The notes under the pieces were generated by a model that made no database searches, was not told where the DNA came from, and saw only the letters and a program-made list of their open reading frames with translations. Source: Ustilago trichophora (taxonomy: Eukaryota > Basidiomycota > Ustilaginomycetes > Ustilaginales > Ustilaginaceae). From it: DNA of 64,000 bases. The stretch lies in contig OOIN01000021.1 of the NCBI GenBank assembly GCA_900323505.1, forward strand, positions 496,001-560,000, read 5' to 3'. This document shows positions 19,201 through 29,600 of the stretch, piece by piece. Each line of letters starts with the position of its first letter. The stretch's first letter is position 1. The position numbers and the translations under genes are program-made.

Positions 19201-21744
19201 GCTGAGCGGGAGGTAAAGCAAACCCAGAACAAAGACCAAGCACGTATTCGCAAACCGAGTGCCCCTCGACGAGCTCTTGTAGATCCAGCCTTGTGAATCG
19301 AAGCCTTCGACTGTCTTGTTGGGATTGTGTGCCTTGGTCATGCACCAGAAGCGCCACAGAGCCAGCGCAGTGATGACGATCCATACAAGGAAAAAGATGA
19401 CGGCGTAGCCAAACACCGAGACCAGATCGAAACCGAGAACGGCTGGCAGTGTCTGCAAGAGGAATTTGAAGACCTTGCTAACCGTAGAAGTGGGGTCACT
19501 GCTGTCAAAGTAGCGCTGAAAATGAAGCTGAACTGTCATGATTTGGAAGAGATCTCGCAACGTCTCTAGGCGAAGGATACCAGCTGCGAAGGTACTTCCT
19601 TCGACGCCGATGACCATATCAAAGATGATGCCAAGCCATCCGACGGCCCAGATGCCTCCTGGTGGTTTGCGTGGACCGATGGCGTTGGATTTGAGCTCAT
19701 CAAGGTTGTTGTCCTTGAGCAGCATCAAAGGTGGGAACATCTCCTTGCGCGTGATGGGGTTGGAGTGGGTGGAAAACTTGCTCGAGACGCCCTCGGAAGG
19801 TGGTTCAGATATGGCGCTGCGGGTGTTGGCCTGTCTGCTCTCTGTGAGACGGGCAGAGATACGGCTTGCTACCTTTTCAGCCTCAGCAGCATCGCCAGCG
19901 ATGAGTGTGACATTGTCGTCGCTTTCGAAGCCGCGGTCGTCTTTTGTATCCAAAAGACTCAGATCGTCGACGTCGTCCTCGTCAAGATCTCGCTTGCGAA
20001 TTGTAGCTGAGAGCAGTGGATCAGCGTCGCCCGAATCAGCATGCTTGTCACGCTTCTCACGATTAGGCTCTGACGGCTCGAGCAGCTCCTTCGATTGGCC
20101 AGGGCCACGGCGGCGTCGCAGACCACTTCCCTTTTTCGAAGAGACATCAGAGTCAAGACTTGGCGTGTAAAGTAGGGCAGGACAATTGATCTGTCCACCG
20201 GCCACCTCAAGCTGAGCGAGCTTGGAGCTCATACGACGTTTGCTGATTTGAGACTTGCTTGGACTCGAGCTCGGCAGCTGAGCAGCTCTAGCCGAATCCT
20301 GTGTACCCCCAAGAGTCGAATCGTCGTCGAGATCAAACAGTTGTCTCTCCTCCGGTGTGCAGACCAAGCGAGAATCGGTGAAGATAGGTTCGCCGAAGAT
20401 GATGGGATTCTTGAGATACTCTTCGAGGGCTGGGAGGTGTATTGGTGGTGCGTCACGTTTGAAGACGTCGTCGGCTGAGACTGGTAGCATGTTGGCATCG
20501 ATGTTGGAGCAAACGGCATTCTGAGCAATCTCGTTGGTGACATTATTCCTCCAGAGCGTGGCTTGAGCTCGGAAGGATGAGCTGACTGGTTTTGTTTCTT
20601 GGATGATGGGCGATGGTGGCAGCAAAGGGATGCTGCTTGGGTCTTCTGCGGACCACGTTTCTCTGGGTTGGGTCACAGCAGGAGTGGGCGATGGTGCAGG
20701 CAAGTGTGAGCTGGAACGCTCGGGTATAGGTGCTGGTTGCTCGACGGGAATGTTATGACGAAAGGACGAGGGAAGATACTTTCCGGTGCCAAGATGAACT
20801 TTGGCGTCGAGATCGAAGATGTGACCGTTGCTCGAAGACTTGCCGAGACCCTCTCTGGGGACGATGGGTTCGAGATGCTGTTGCGGTGTGTGCGAGGATT
20901 GTCGTCGGTCTCGTTCTAGGGAAGGAGCACGTATACTGGAAGGTGACAAGGAAGACTTGTCGTCACGGAGAGCTCGACTGAGCACTTGACTGTGCTGGGT
21001 ATATGAAGGAGTGACAGTGTGGGAGAGTTGAGACGCTGGCGCAACTGGAGGAAGAGTGGATTTGTCGTGTAGGAGAGGTGTCTTGGAGGCTATGGTGTCT
21101 ACTGTGGAATGGGGTGTGCTTGCTGTGCGCTCAGATGTTGGCGAGAACGCCGAGGGGGACTGAGGAGGTAAGTCGACGGCGAAGGAGCGGCCCGAGTCGG
21201 ATGCGGGCGAGAGGGGCGAAGGGATGGTCTGAGCTGGTTGAACAGAGCGAAGGGGCATGAGATGACGCCTTTGATCGGAGCTGGTCAACGAAGCGGGAGG
21301 CGTAGTTGAGGCTGGGGCGGGGTGGATGAAAGGGTCGTCTGCTTTGGGAGAGCGAGGAGAGGCAGGCTGGAGCTGCTTTGTTGCTGAGCGCAGAGGTGAA
21401 GCACGAGCGCGATCTGGTGGGAGACCACTCTTGGGCGTCCAGTCGAGCGGACCGAGGGTGCCGTTGGTAGCATTTGTAGCATTGGCGAGAAGAGCCCGAT
21501 GGGTAGGGGCGGGTTGGACCGATGAGAGAGACGAGCTAATGGAGGATGTCAAAGGCAGTGGAGAGGGGACGACGGAAGGGGAGGAAGGTGATGAATGAGA
21601 GGCAGGCTGTGATTCCCATCGTGAGACGAGCTGCTGCACGCTTGGTGATCGAGGTGCTCTGAGTGAGAGACTGGAAGGTCTTGGCTGAGGGCGCCTGTTG
21701 TGACTTGACGAGTCGGCGCCATTGGATTGTGTGGGAGGAGGCAT
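16237..21744 (-). CDS. large multi-pass membrane protein of unknown function (1835 aa)
   Basis: One exon. Three parts can be seen. Residues 1-~665 are Ser/Pro-rich and disordered, presumably cytosolic. Residues ~680-1110 carry about eight hydrophobic segments, among them WAVGWLGIIFDMVIGV, VIFFLVWIVITALALW, ANTCLVFVLGLLYLPL, LIIPMAVLTIIFYTLW, LYILLFKFTNLIIIGV, STLIIVMASLLGVHLF, and VGYVLTAIIGLLVALN. Residues ~1110-1760 are a long, non-repetitive, ordered soluble region rich in Arg/Tyr/Phe, ending in a short low-complexity stretch and a last ordered piece (WLSLHPVVVKFEREKLYLYL). The TM core is somewhat like fungal TRP/Flc-type channels, but no diagnostic motif was found. I do not recognise the family. 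No signal peptide. Confidence 0.85.
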   Translation of the reverse strand: MPPPTQSNGADSSSHNRRPQPRPSSLSLRAPRSPSVQQLVSRWESQPASHSSPSSPSVVPSPLPLTSSISSSLSSVQPAPTHRALLANATNATNGTLGPLDWTPKSGLPPDRARASPLRSATKQLQPASPRSPKADDPFIHPAPASTTPPASLTSSDQRRHLMPLRSVQPAQTIPSPLSPASDSGRSFAVDLPPQSPSAFSPTSERTASTPHSTVDTIASKTPLLHDKSTLPPVAPASQLSHTVTPSYTQHSQVLSRALRDDKSSLSPSSIRAPSLERDRRQSSHTPQQHLEPIVPREGLGKSSSNGHIFDLDAKVHLGTGKYLPSSFRHNIPVEQPAPIPERSSSHLPAPSPTPAVTQPRETWSAEDPSSIPLLPPSPIIQETKPVSSSFRAQATLWRNNVTNEIAQNAVCSNIDANMLPVSADDVFKRDAPPIHLPALEEYLKNPIIFGEPIFTDSRLVCTPEERQLFDLDDDSTLGGTQDSARAAQLPSSSPSKSQISKRRMSSKLAQLEVAGGQINCPALLYTPSLDSDVSSKKGSGLRRRRGPGQSKELLEPSEPNREKRDKHADSGDADPLLSATIRKRDLDEDDVDDLSLLDTKDDRGFESDDNVTLIAGDAAEAEKVASRISARLTESRQANTRSAISEPPSEGVSSKFSTHSNPITRKEMFPPLMLLKDNNLDELKSNAIGPRKPPGGIWAVGWLGIIFDMVIGVEGSTFAAGILRLETLRDLFQIMTVQLHFQRYFDSSDPTSTVSKVFKFLLQTLPAVLGFDLVSVFGYAVIFFLVWIVITALALWRFWCMTKAHNPNKTVEGFDSQGWIYKSSSRGTRFANTCLVFVLGLLYLPLSKLAVDALVWSSDFWPVPNPYKGGIDDPVPGALLGDPDIWRAPLDFCYTTTMRKDAFNWAYLIIPMAVLTIIFYTLWYPYKLMMTIKEMLPHVSPFNELGRKRSEEEMQIYYHRLLNRDKSPFNFLYNSYHRKWGYYKPLYILLFKFTNLIIIGVLAKDNCLFRSYPTRTMLVVQQSTLIIVMASLLGVHLFIKPFVDKIGNRSEMVSRVGYVLTAIIGLLVALNVQGSTVYNTTILYIVQAFTYGGNIYFALIGMSFVAHQVKRWQSRVDYTIDVFSPVLDITKHIKRRVWEETLSILILCGREYHMPLEQVIAFSVSDEDKWPPYLIDFQGSVAERHIENLKIVKQIGIEAYRREVDFCRTEEGIYRQKLIRTIQRDFAGPDAYWRPQEPPFPSGVMSFFGKAFLVPFPPTLVLRYDEGSPHSISLTRIEEFEAYIEQNSDPKVVSRKMVRRALRALEGQMVFCPYIENVQVGDATSGIAFVDKMFGRISQRRHALPRFGVLGASNGQSEYVLATPVSYIEGTLKIERRNEFDWAGYNFDSGFEVSIVYEEGKMKEATGALSTVKKRIEISASRAFGLTEDFDMNATLSRFLQDNEMLIVDRAPLVEKILRKYRRDFERESRWKERVLPYSFLSDVFDNDGLSPLGFRMALVETGCGRSMRNLPMLYEGCMTLMYERLAAINRSPVHRFWWIIFDEIWRLNSNDYSLLRKYRRSFSPQYPTSIAYRPMTRQALEQFLARRGLWKNSGAKGGPFNRGLLNRIYFYLNEIVFAGHHDGRVLNSGRGWSDPHHAPHRKNIKGRISDPRPGENPFLDPVDSALRRAATIKVGLGHDATQATRRDFSTVDEDPTTNTASHLFPHDRNPDSRHQEERSWGMTANPSLTPSQYTGGGTAYSNDSVIVRTAYRWEQRMDGFATDTRWQRFKVRSLQWLSLHPVVVKFEREKLYLYLKLVKDESGKGERYELMKPECRRRPPWEEEDGEGKPRET

Positions 21745-22835
21745 TGTGACAGAGATGGGTGGATGCGACGACTTTCGCTGGCAGCTCGGAAAGTCAAAGG
21801 AGCACGATGGTTGATGTCACGACATGGGATGGCGTAGGTGAATGTGATGGTGATGATGGTGATGATGGTGGTGATGGTGATGGAAATGATGAGAAAGAGT
21901 TGGTGGAATGGAGAGTACAAACTTGACAAAGTGCGGAGGTGCCGATGAGCATGAATCAGATTTGAAGCGGACAAAGCCGACCAAAGACCAAAGTTTGGTT
22001 CCGATATTATGAGATTCACTTTGCATGCAGCCCGAGCACGGCGTAGAAGAAACCGCGAAGCAAGACGAGCTCTGATTCAGCAGCAGCAGCAGCAGCAGCA
22101 AAAGTTACACGGGACGATTCGTACTGTACAGGTGAATCAGGCACTCGTTCTCTACACTCGCACGCCGACTCAAGATCGACCGACCGACCGACAGACACAC
22201 AGAGAGGCGCTCATGAAGTTGGAAGGACCAGACCCCGCACACACACAAGAAAGACCCCCTCTGCAAGGTCGATCCTGTCGGTTTGCCAGATGCTATGTGT
22301 ACTCAGGGGCTACAAAACACACACCAAAACAACGCCGAGCTTACTACTGTACTGTACAGTACTGTACCTTTCTGCACCCTTGCTGCACCTCTCCTGCATT
22401 TGTTTTTGTTTTTGTTTTTTTTTGTGTTTTTCTTTGAATCCTCCACACATAACTGTACAGTACACTTGCCTCTTTTGGCCGGCGGAAATTCGACGTCGAA
22501 TTGTCAATTTCAAGGTCTAACAAAGGCGGCCAAAATTCGAGTGGAGGCTTCACAAGCGAATGACGTCTTGAAGCGCTATCTGTGCAGCATCCGTTTCCAA
22601 GACTGGCAAAGTGCTGCCACACACACACAAACACACACAAAACCGACTCAGCCAAACAATCGCTTGGACCCTGAAGGCGATGCAAGCTCACAGCGATATA
22701 TTGGTCTATCTACAGTACAGTACGTCCCTTTGTGCACTGTACCACCCCCGACTTGCTATCACACCACCATCACACCATCACATCCCTTTGACCAAATCAC
22801 AACTCAGCCAAACAACATCTTTTCACATCCAAATC
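21745..22835. other. divergent intergenic region with microsatellites
   Basis: 1.09 kb between the large membrane protein (-) and the small spliced gene (+). It holds a GATGGT/GATGGTGAT-type array (21840-21890), (CAG)7 near 22079-22100, CA runs near 22620, and three TACTGTAC-type palindromic clusters (22345-22368, 22452-22464, 22711-22723). No coding gene supported. Confidence 0.6.
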
Positions 22836-23434
22836 ATGTCCGACTCGAACAACCACAACAAGGGCGACGAGCAGTCCTTCACCATTCAGTCAGTATCAAC
22901 CTCCCCTTTCCTCGTCTTGTTCGACGTCAATGTGCATCATGCGCTTGGTCCTCCTCGAGCCGCATGTGCTTGCATCACAAGCCGCATCTGACACTGACAC
23001 GTTCTTTCTCATCCCATCCCATCTCGACTTAACTCATCCACTCAACCACGTCTAGGCCTCACCCCGCTACCAGTAAGTTTGCCCAACAAGCCTAGACTCA
23101 TGCACAGCATTTCTCGTGCAACATCGCCAAAACACACACACACACACACACAAGCTGACAATCATGTACAAATCTTTCCGACTCTTTGTCTCACCTCTTC
23201 AGCCAACGACCCTAGCAACGACCCTGCCCTCAACTCGGGTCTCAAGGAAGGCGTCTTTGGCAGCCAGCCCGGTCCCGCTGTCGTCAACGCTTCCCAGCTC
23301 GAGGAGCCTCTCAGTACGTACACAGACTCTTCACTTCACTCTTGCACTCACATTTCAAGGCTGACCTCGTCTCTACCATTCATCTTACAGGCCGTGAGGA
23401 ACTTGCTAAGCGCTCTGCCGAACTCAACAAGTAA
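22836..23434 (+). CDS. small four-exon gene, 74-residue hydrophilic protein of unknown function
   Basis: Exons 22836-22888, 23056-23072, 23203-23313 and 23391-23434 join in frame to give 74 residues, starting MSDSNNHNKGDEQSFTIQ and ending REELAKRSAELNK. Donors are GTCAGT, GTAAGT and GTACGT; acceptors are CTAG, TCAG and ACAG. Exon 2 is only 17 bp. The reading frame closes only if the first donor is GTCAGT; the alternative GTATCA donor leads to a stop in exon 3. The third exon encodes LKEGVFGSQPGPAVVNAS, which looks like a conserved core. No signal peptide, TM segment or known domain. Intron 2 contains a (CA)n run. Confidence 0.7.
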
Positions 23435-24288
23435 TTTTGTCCGTCCGTCGTCCTGCCACTACGCTTGTCTAGCAAACATTGTTGAGACCGACACAATCTG
23501 ATCACATCAGCTTGCACCGACTTATAGAGCTTGTCTCCTTGCCATCGTCCTTTGCCGCTTAGCAATCCGACCACCATGTAGCCTTACTCTTGCTTCGTTT
23601 TCCACCCAATCAGCATCACATCACATTCCTCTTTGAAACTCGCTCAAAAACATCTTGCCTGTGCACACAATCAACGCATCGACTACATGTTATGTACGGT
23701 ATGCTTGGACCAGCGATCAACCACTGTCAAAACACTAGATCTGACGCTCAGAACAACGACAGTCAAGATCGCAGCAAACATTACCGCACCGTCAGCGCTT
23801 ACAGCCACAAGCATCATTTCTCGTTCCCTCCAAGGGCGCTTAAACAAGCTACTGTGACTTTTCCTCAAAATTGAGTCAAGCTACTGTGCAACACAAGTCT
23901 GTTACACGTTATGTGCATGCAAATGTGGGGCATGGAGGGCACAAAGGGACAAAGCCGGAAAAATGCGAGGTACAGTAGCTACTGTAGCTGTTCATTTGCG
24001 CACTTCTTTGCCCGTGGGTTGTCGCACTTCCCTTTGTCAATAGAAACAACGCTTTTGTCTTTGTTCGTCCCTTTCTTCCTCACCACTCGGCTTCCCTTTG
24101 AGATTGTCAATCATGGCGCAGACTATCCTCATTTCCAGTCCGTCTTCGGACAGCCACCGCTGCTCGAACACTGGTCGTGAACCTATATAGAGCTGCCTAA
24201 TTCTCAAGAGTCGGTTGTCCTCCCATCAACCTATCTCCCGTCCTTTGCCTCACTTACTTCCTTGTGGCTGTCTTGTCTCGACTTCAAC
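23435..24288. other. intergenic region with palindrome and TATA-like box
   Basis: 854 bp, no gene supported. It contains a perfect 16-bp palindrome TACAGTAGCTACTGTA at 23971-23986 and a TATA-like CTATATAG at 24182-24189, about 100 bp before the next ATG. Confidence 0.55.
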
Positions 24289-26475
24289 ATGATGCTTCAG
24301 TCCAACACAGATGCTAGCTCCTTCAAGCTGCAACCTGCGCCTCGACCCAAGTCCAAGAAGCGTCCTCAGAATCCTCCTTCTCTTCACGGATCAGCTTCGT
24401 CAAAGGCCTCCTTGTCAGCTTTGAGCTCGGAAGCGACACGCTCCTCGACCGAAAAGTCGGGTTCTGACAGTGATTCGCTTCGCTCCTGCTTCGAAGATGA
24501 TGAGGAAGCTCTCACGCCCAAGGCTTCGCTTTCCAAGCTTTCATCGCGTCCTGAGAAGGATTCGATCGAAGGCTCGGTGATCTCATCACGACGAACTCGT
24601 GCCTCGACCACGTCTCTCACTTCTGCTGCATCGCCTCATTCATCTAACTCGGTCGCACGTCTTCTCGCAGCCATGTCTTTGTCGACATCCCCGCGTCGCT
24701 CCATCACTGCTGTGCAGTCCGAACCACCTTCGGCTACTTTGACAGTCATGTTGACCAACAAGTCGCCTACTCCCTCCTCGCCACTCTTTCCTCGCCGCAC
24801 CCTCATGCGTAGCATATCGTCTACGTGTATGTACAAGTCTCCGACTTCGCCGGTTTCTCGCTCGCCTAGCGCAGCCCTTCGAAAGCGAATGGGATGGCGT
24901 GGTGCTCTTGCTGCACGCTTGCACGACGAAACTGCCATCCTCATGTCGCCAGGAAGCCCACTCACCCCTCGTCGCGCAGATGCCCTTCACACCCCCACCC
25001 AAACCAACATCGCCTCCATCCACGACACATCCATCCACAACAACAACAACAACAACGCTCTCCCACCGTACGAAGAAGAAGATCAACTCGAACCGCTCAG
25101 TGCCACGCTTCGAGCCTTGGGAGCGAAACGTCGCACCGAGCGATTTGCGTCGACATGCGTCCCTGTCCAGTCACCCATCCTCGAATCACCCGAAGCAATT
25201 GACGTCTTGGGTCAGGTCAACAGCCCTTTCAGCGAGACTGGGACTACGGCTATTCAGGAGCAGTTCGAACTCGTCACTGCCGAACGCAAGACTATTCACC
25301 TTCCGACTTGGGTTCGCTTTGAAGCCAACCACCACGTCAGAAATCAGGTTGCTGAAGAGAACCGCAAAGCCGCTGTTGAATTTTCTCAGTTGCAGATCGC
25401 GTCTCTGAAAGCCAAGTCTACTACTACCTCCAAGCAACCGGAGCAGAAACAATCCGTTTCGAGGAATGACCAACTTCCCAAGATTAGTCATTTGGGTGAT
25501 GTCGCACCCAACAGCCCCAACGGTGAGCTTTTTGCCGGATTCGACATTGAAACGCTGCCATCTGTTTCTCAGCAGGCTGAAGAACGAGAATATGTGGTTA
25601 GCGTTGTGCGTCGACCCACCATGGCTAGTTTGCGCGGCAAAGGTGATGGAAGTAAGAATAACAGTGGTGGACGTATGATGGGAGCTATTCGGTCTGTTTT
25701 TCCTCCTTTTCGGCCGTCGTATCGGATAAAGGGCTCACCCACGATTACTTCTCCAATCAAGAACGACAATGATGAAAAGCAACGTCGTGATGGATGGGGA
25801 GGTGTTTTAACGCGTTCCAGTTGGTTTCCTAATCACGCCAAAGGTCCTCTCGTATCTCCAACTTCGGCGGTCTCCAAAAAGAGTGGATTGAAGAGGATCG
25901 TTCTACAACCATCTTCGCTCCGTCGTCTAGGGGCCAAATACGCAGTGGATGATGAATGGGAAGATGTTGGTGAAGTTGCTTCTGGAGGAGCAGAGGTGGA
26001 ACCTAGGTCGTTTTTGGAGTTGGAGGATGCACCTAGGTTTTTTAAACGTCCTGGTACAGGTAGGTGTTGGATTCCTTTTCTCAACCGAACCACTCCTCGC
26101 AAAGACCGGAATCTTTTCAACCTAATCGAGTTGGGTTCTTGGCAAACTCGACCTTTACCCCCATCCCCACGTTCCAAGGCTACAATTAGTAGCCATCTCA
26201 TCACCAAATCCGATAATACCTCGATCGAAAATCGTCCACTTCCAACCAAAACTATCTCGGTCAAACTTGGCATAACCGTAATCTTCGTCACCGTAGCACT
26301 GATAGCTGCAATCATCACCAATGTGGTATTGCTCACACATGCAGCTCAAAAGCATCCTGGTCAAATCCAAGCCAAAACCGTGGTCGGTGAATTACCAACT
26401 CCCACATCGAGCCGAGGAAATAGTTCGACCGATGTCGTGCAAAAGGCTGCTCAAATGTCTCAGCCTTGGTTCTAG
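24289..26475 (+). CDS. Ser-rich protein with one C-terminal transmembrane segment, unknown function
   Basis: 728 codons from the ATG at 24289. A second ATG follows at once, and the frame upstream has only a TTG. The N-terminal ~600 residues are Ser/Thr/Pro-rich and basic with many SP/TP pairs and an Asn run (residues ~248-252), suggesting a phosphorylated disordered cytosolic region. A single hydrophobic helix at ~residues 655-683 (LGITVIFVTVALIAAIITNV) is followed by a ~45-residue tail. There is no N-terminal signal peptide, so a type II orientation with a short luminal or outer tail is likely. No domain recognised. Confidence 0.75.
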   Translation: MMLQSNTDASSFKLQPAPRPKSKKRPQNPPSLHGSASSKASLSALSSEATRSSTEKSGSDSDSLRSCFEDDEEALTPKASLSKLSSRPEKDSIEGSVISSRRTRASTTSLTSAASPHSSNSVARLLAAMSLSTSPRRSITAVQSEPPSATLTVMLTNKSPTPSSPLFPRRTLMRSISSTCMYKSPTSPVSRSPSAALRKRMGWRGALAARLHDETAILMSPGSPLTPRRADALHTPTQTNIASIHDTSIHNNNNNNALPPYEEEDQLEPLSATLRALGAKRRTERFASTCVPVQSPILESPEAIDVLGQVNSPFSETGTTAIQEQFELVTAERKTIHLPTWVRFEANHHVRNQVAEENRKAAVEFSQLQIASLKAKSTTTSKQPEQKQSVSRNDQLPKISHLGDVAPNSPNGELFAGFDIETLPSVSQQAEEREYVVSVVRRPTMASLRGKGDGSKNNSGGRMMGAIRSVFPPFRPSYRIKGSPTITSPIKNDNDEKQRRDGWGGVLTRSSWFPNHAKGPLVSPTSAVSKKSGLKRIVLQPSSLRRLGAKYAVDDEWEDVGEVASGGAEVEPRSFLELEDAPRFFKRPGTGRCWIPFLNRTTPRKDRNLFNLIELGSWQTRPLPPSPRSKATISSHLITKSDNTSIENRPLPTKTISVKLGITVIFVTVALIAAIITNVVLLTHAAQKHPGQIQAKTVVGELPTPTSSRGNSSTDVVQKAAQMSQPWF

Positions 26476-26650
26476 CTCACTTTGTCACATTCTCCGTACT
26501 AAACTGTACTGTACATAGCTATTTTGGGTTGCGGTTCGTGTCTAATAACGTCTCAATACAGTCCTTACACATGCTTGATTTTTACGTTTTCAGAAAAGAA
26601 AAAAAAAAGTTTCAAACAGGATGAAGTGTGTATCATTTCACGCATGCCTC
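26476..26650. terminator. shared 3' flank of convergent genes
   Basis: 175 bp between convergent stop codons, with an ACTGTACTGTACA motif at 26503-26515 and an A-rich run near 26597. Confidence 0.4.
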
Positions 26651-29600
26651 TTATCCAACAAGACGCATGCTAACTTTGCCCCTCTTAGTAGCTTCGTCCT
26701 TTGTAACGCCGATTTCGACGGTGCACTGGTCGAAAATGCCCACCTTGACCTCGTTTTTCAAACCCGAGATGGCGCTGGGGATGGTGATGGTGTAGTTTTC
26801 CTGATCAAACTCTACTTCGTCCTTAAAAGTGATGAGACCTTCGAGACCGAATTGGTTGACAAAGACCGCTAGACCGTTGCGGAAGACTCTGATCACGTAG
26901 GCGCTGGCACGCATCTTTGCTTCTTCGACCTCTGGCAACTTGTCCTTGTTGGTCTTCTTGGAAGAAGTGGTGGTGGAGGTGGGTTGGAGGGCGGCGTTGC
27001 GCTCGGCGATACTCAGTCCAACGTAGAACTCGACACTGGCCCTTCCAGCTTGTTGGGCACTGCGATGACGCTTATTGACGACCTTCAGCACGTCATCCAC
27101 GTAGTCCTTGCTGTGCAAAGAAGGGTGAAGAGGTTCATAGTTGATCGCGGCGGCAAGTTGACGATGCGCCAGCACGTCTGCATAACGTCGAATGGGCGAG
27201 GTGAAATGGGTATACATCCCAGCCGCCAAACCATAGTGTCCGAACGTATCACGAGCAACACTTCCAGAGCAAAAGTATTCGGCGGAGAGCATGCATCGTG
27301 TAGCCATGATTCGTACCAGAGTGTTGAAAGTGGGATCGGATGGGTCAACGCACTTGTCGAGCGAAGCAGCGAGGGCTCCAGAGCTAGACACGTCGAGCTC
27401 CATCCCGCGTCGCTTGAGCAGAATGTCTTGCAGAGTTTCAAAGTTTGTTCGTGGTGGAGGAAGATGGCGACGCAGAACGGCAGTCATGGGGAACACCTCG
27501 TAGATCCTCTCGGCAACGGAAACGTTGGCGAGCAACATGAATTCTTCGACGAGCGAGTTGGTCTCCCTCATCTCCTTCTGTTCGACATCGATGGGTGCTG
27601 CCGATTCCGAGCTGTCGAGGTGGATTCGTACTTCGGGGGAGGCGAGGTTGAGCGCTCCTGCGTCCATACGTTTCTGCTTCAACTTCTTCGCGAGCGAGTT
27701 TAGCAAGCGGATGGATTGGGTGATGGGGTCCGATTTGGTAGAGTCGTCCTTGCGCAACTGGGCCTCTTCGTAGGTGAACGCGGCTTTGGAGGCGATCACG
27801 GATTTGTGGAAGCGGACGTTTACGATTTCAGCGTCGGGGGTCATCTCCCATACAGCGCTGAAGGCTAGTCGCTCGACGTAGGGGCGGAGAGAGCAGAGGT
27901 TGGTACCGAGGAGATGGGGAAGCATGTCGATTCTCTTGTCTACCAGATAGACTGTGGTACCTCGGCTGGCGGCTTCGGAGTCCATAGGATTGTCAGGTCG
28001 AACAAAGTAGGATACGTCTGCGATGTGGACTCCCGCTTCAATGTTGCCGTTCGGCAGTTGCTTGGCATGTAGAGCGTCGTCGATATCTTGACAGCCGGGA
28101 GGGTCGATAGAACAGATGATCTCGTCGCGCATGTCTACTCGATCCCTCCATGCTCGGTGGGTCATGTCCTTGGGTGGGACAACCCAACTATCTCCCTCAA
28201 CGGGCAGACAGTCGAGAATGGCTTTGCTGAAAGGTCGGTAAGGCACATCGTGTTCGAGCAACAACGATTCCTGCTCTGCCTCTTTCGACTCTGCCTGACC
28301 AAGCGCGCGGACAAAGTGTCCGTCAGGGTAACGAGATGTAGGACGCCACGCATCGAGCGCGATGAGGATCTTTTGACCCATGAGGTCTTTGGCTTGACGG
28401 GTGCGAATACGGATGCGGGGAAGCTTGCGGTCGACGGGGGTGGCAAAGACCGTCTGCGCACCTAGACTTGAGAGCGCGGAGGAGTTGACCGAGTTGACAT
28501 CGACGTGCGCGACGTAGGATCGCCAGTTGCGACGGACAATACCAACGACTTTACCCGTGGGCTGAGGCTCACCACGAGAAGAGCGTGCATTGGCTTCCGC
28601 GTCGGCTGCCTCCTTCTTGGCGAGTCTCGCTTCGATATCGTCATCTGCACCACCTTCACCATCACCGCCTTCAGCATCGTCGTCCTTGAGTGCAGCATCG
28701 GCATCGATGACTTCCTCGGTAGCAGCTTTCCACTGGTCCTTGGGCAGCATCTGGACTGCGACCACGTCGCCGTCTACGGCACGGTTCATAGACTCGCGGC
28801 CGACAAGCAGAATCGGACGTGTGAGTTGGCCAGATCGGACGGTGGCCTCGAGGTAGTTGTATGGATTAGCGTTGAAGAATCCCTGAAGGAGCTGGCCGGA
28901 TTTGACACCTGCCGTGACCTGATTCTGGGGTAGGTGCTCGGGGTATAGCACAGCGCGCTTTTCGCTGCCACCAGAACCAGAGACCATGGCTCGCGAGGAG
29001 AGAAGGTCTAGAAGCTGGTCTGCATTGTCGAGACCTTCGATGTAGTCGCGGACGGACATGGCGCGGATGTCATCCTTGAGTGCACGCTGCACGTTGTCCT
29101 GGTCGTCACTGATGAGCAGGACGTCGAGGTTGGCTTTGGTCGAAGAGCCTGGTCCGGTGGAAGCCATCAGATGTGTGCGGTACCACTTGGCAGCAACACG
29201 AATAGCTCTGTCGTTCCTGTCGTTGGGAGACTCATCCTCATTCTGAAGGACAGCAGTCTCGCGGCCAAAGTCGTTGTAAAACATCCAGAACCTGCGATCC
29301 GGATCGGCAATGAGGTTCTTGAGACGGTTGAAGAGTGGCAAGCTCCTGTGTCGGACCTCGTCTGCGACGGTTTGAAGAACGATGACATCAGTGAAGCTGG
29401 GGTTCTCGATGAGATCCATCTGATGAAGGAAAGCGTTGGTGTCGAGAACGAGGTAGTGGTTCCTATCAACTTTGTTGTTCTTCAACCCAGTGGGGTCGAG
29501 GAAGATCTTTTTCTGGAGACCGCCATCTTGGGCCTGCTTCTGGAGGGCAGCGTGAAGATGATGGCAGCGCTCACATGCGCGACTACCACAGGCAATGTCG

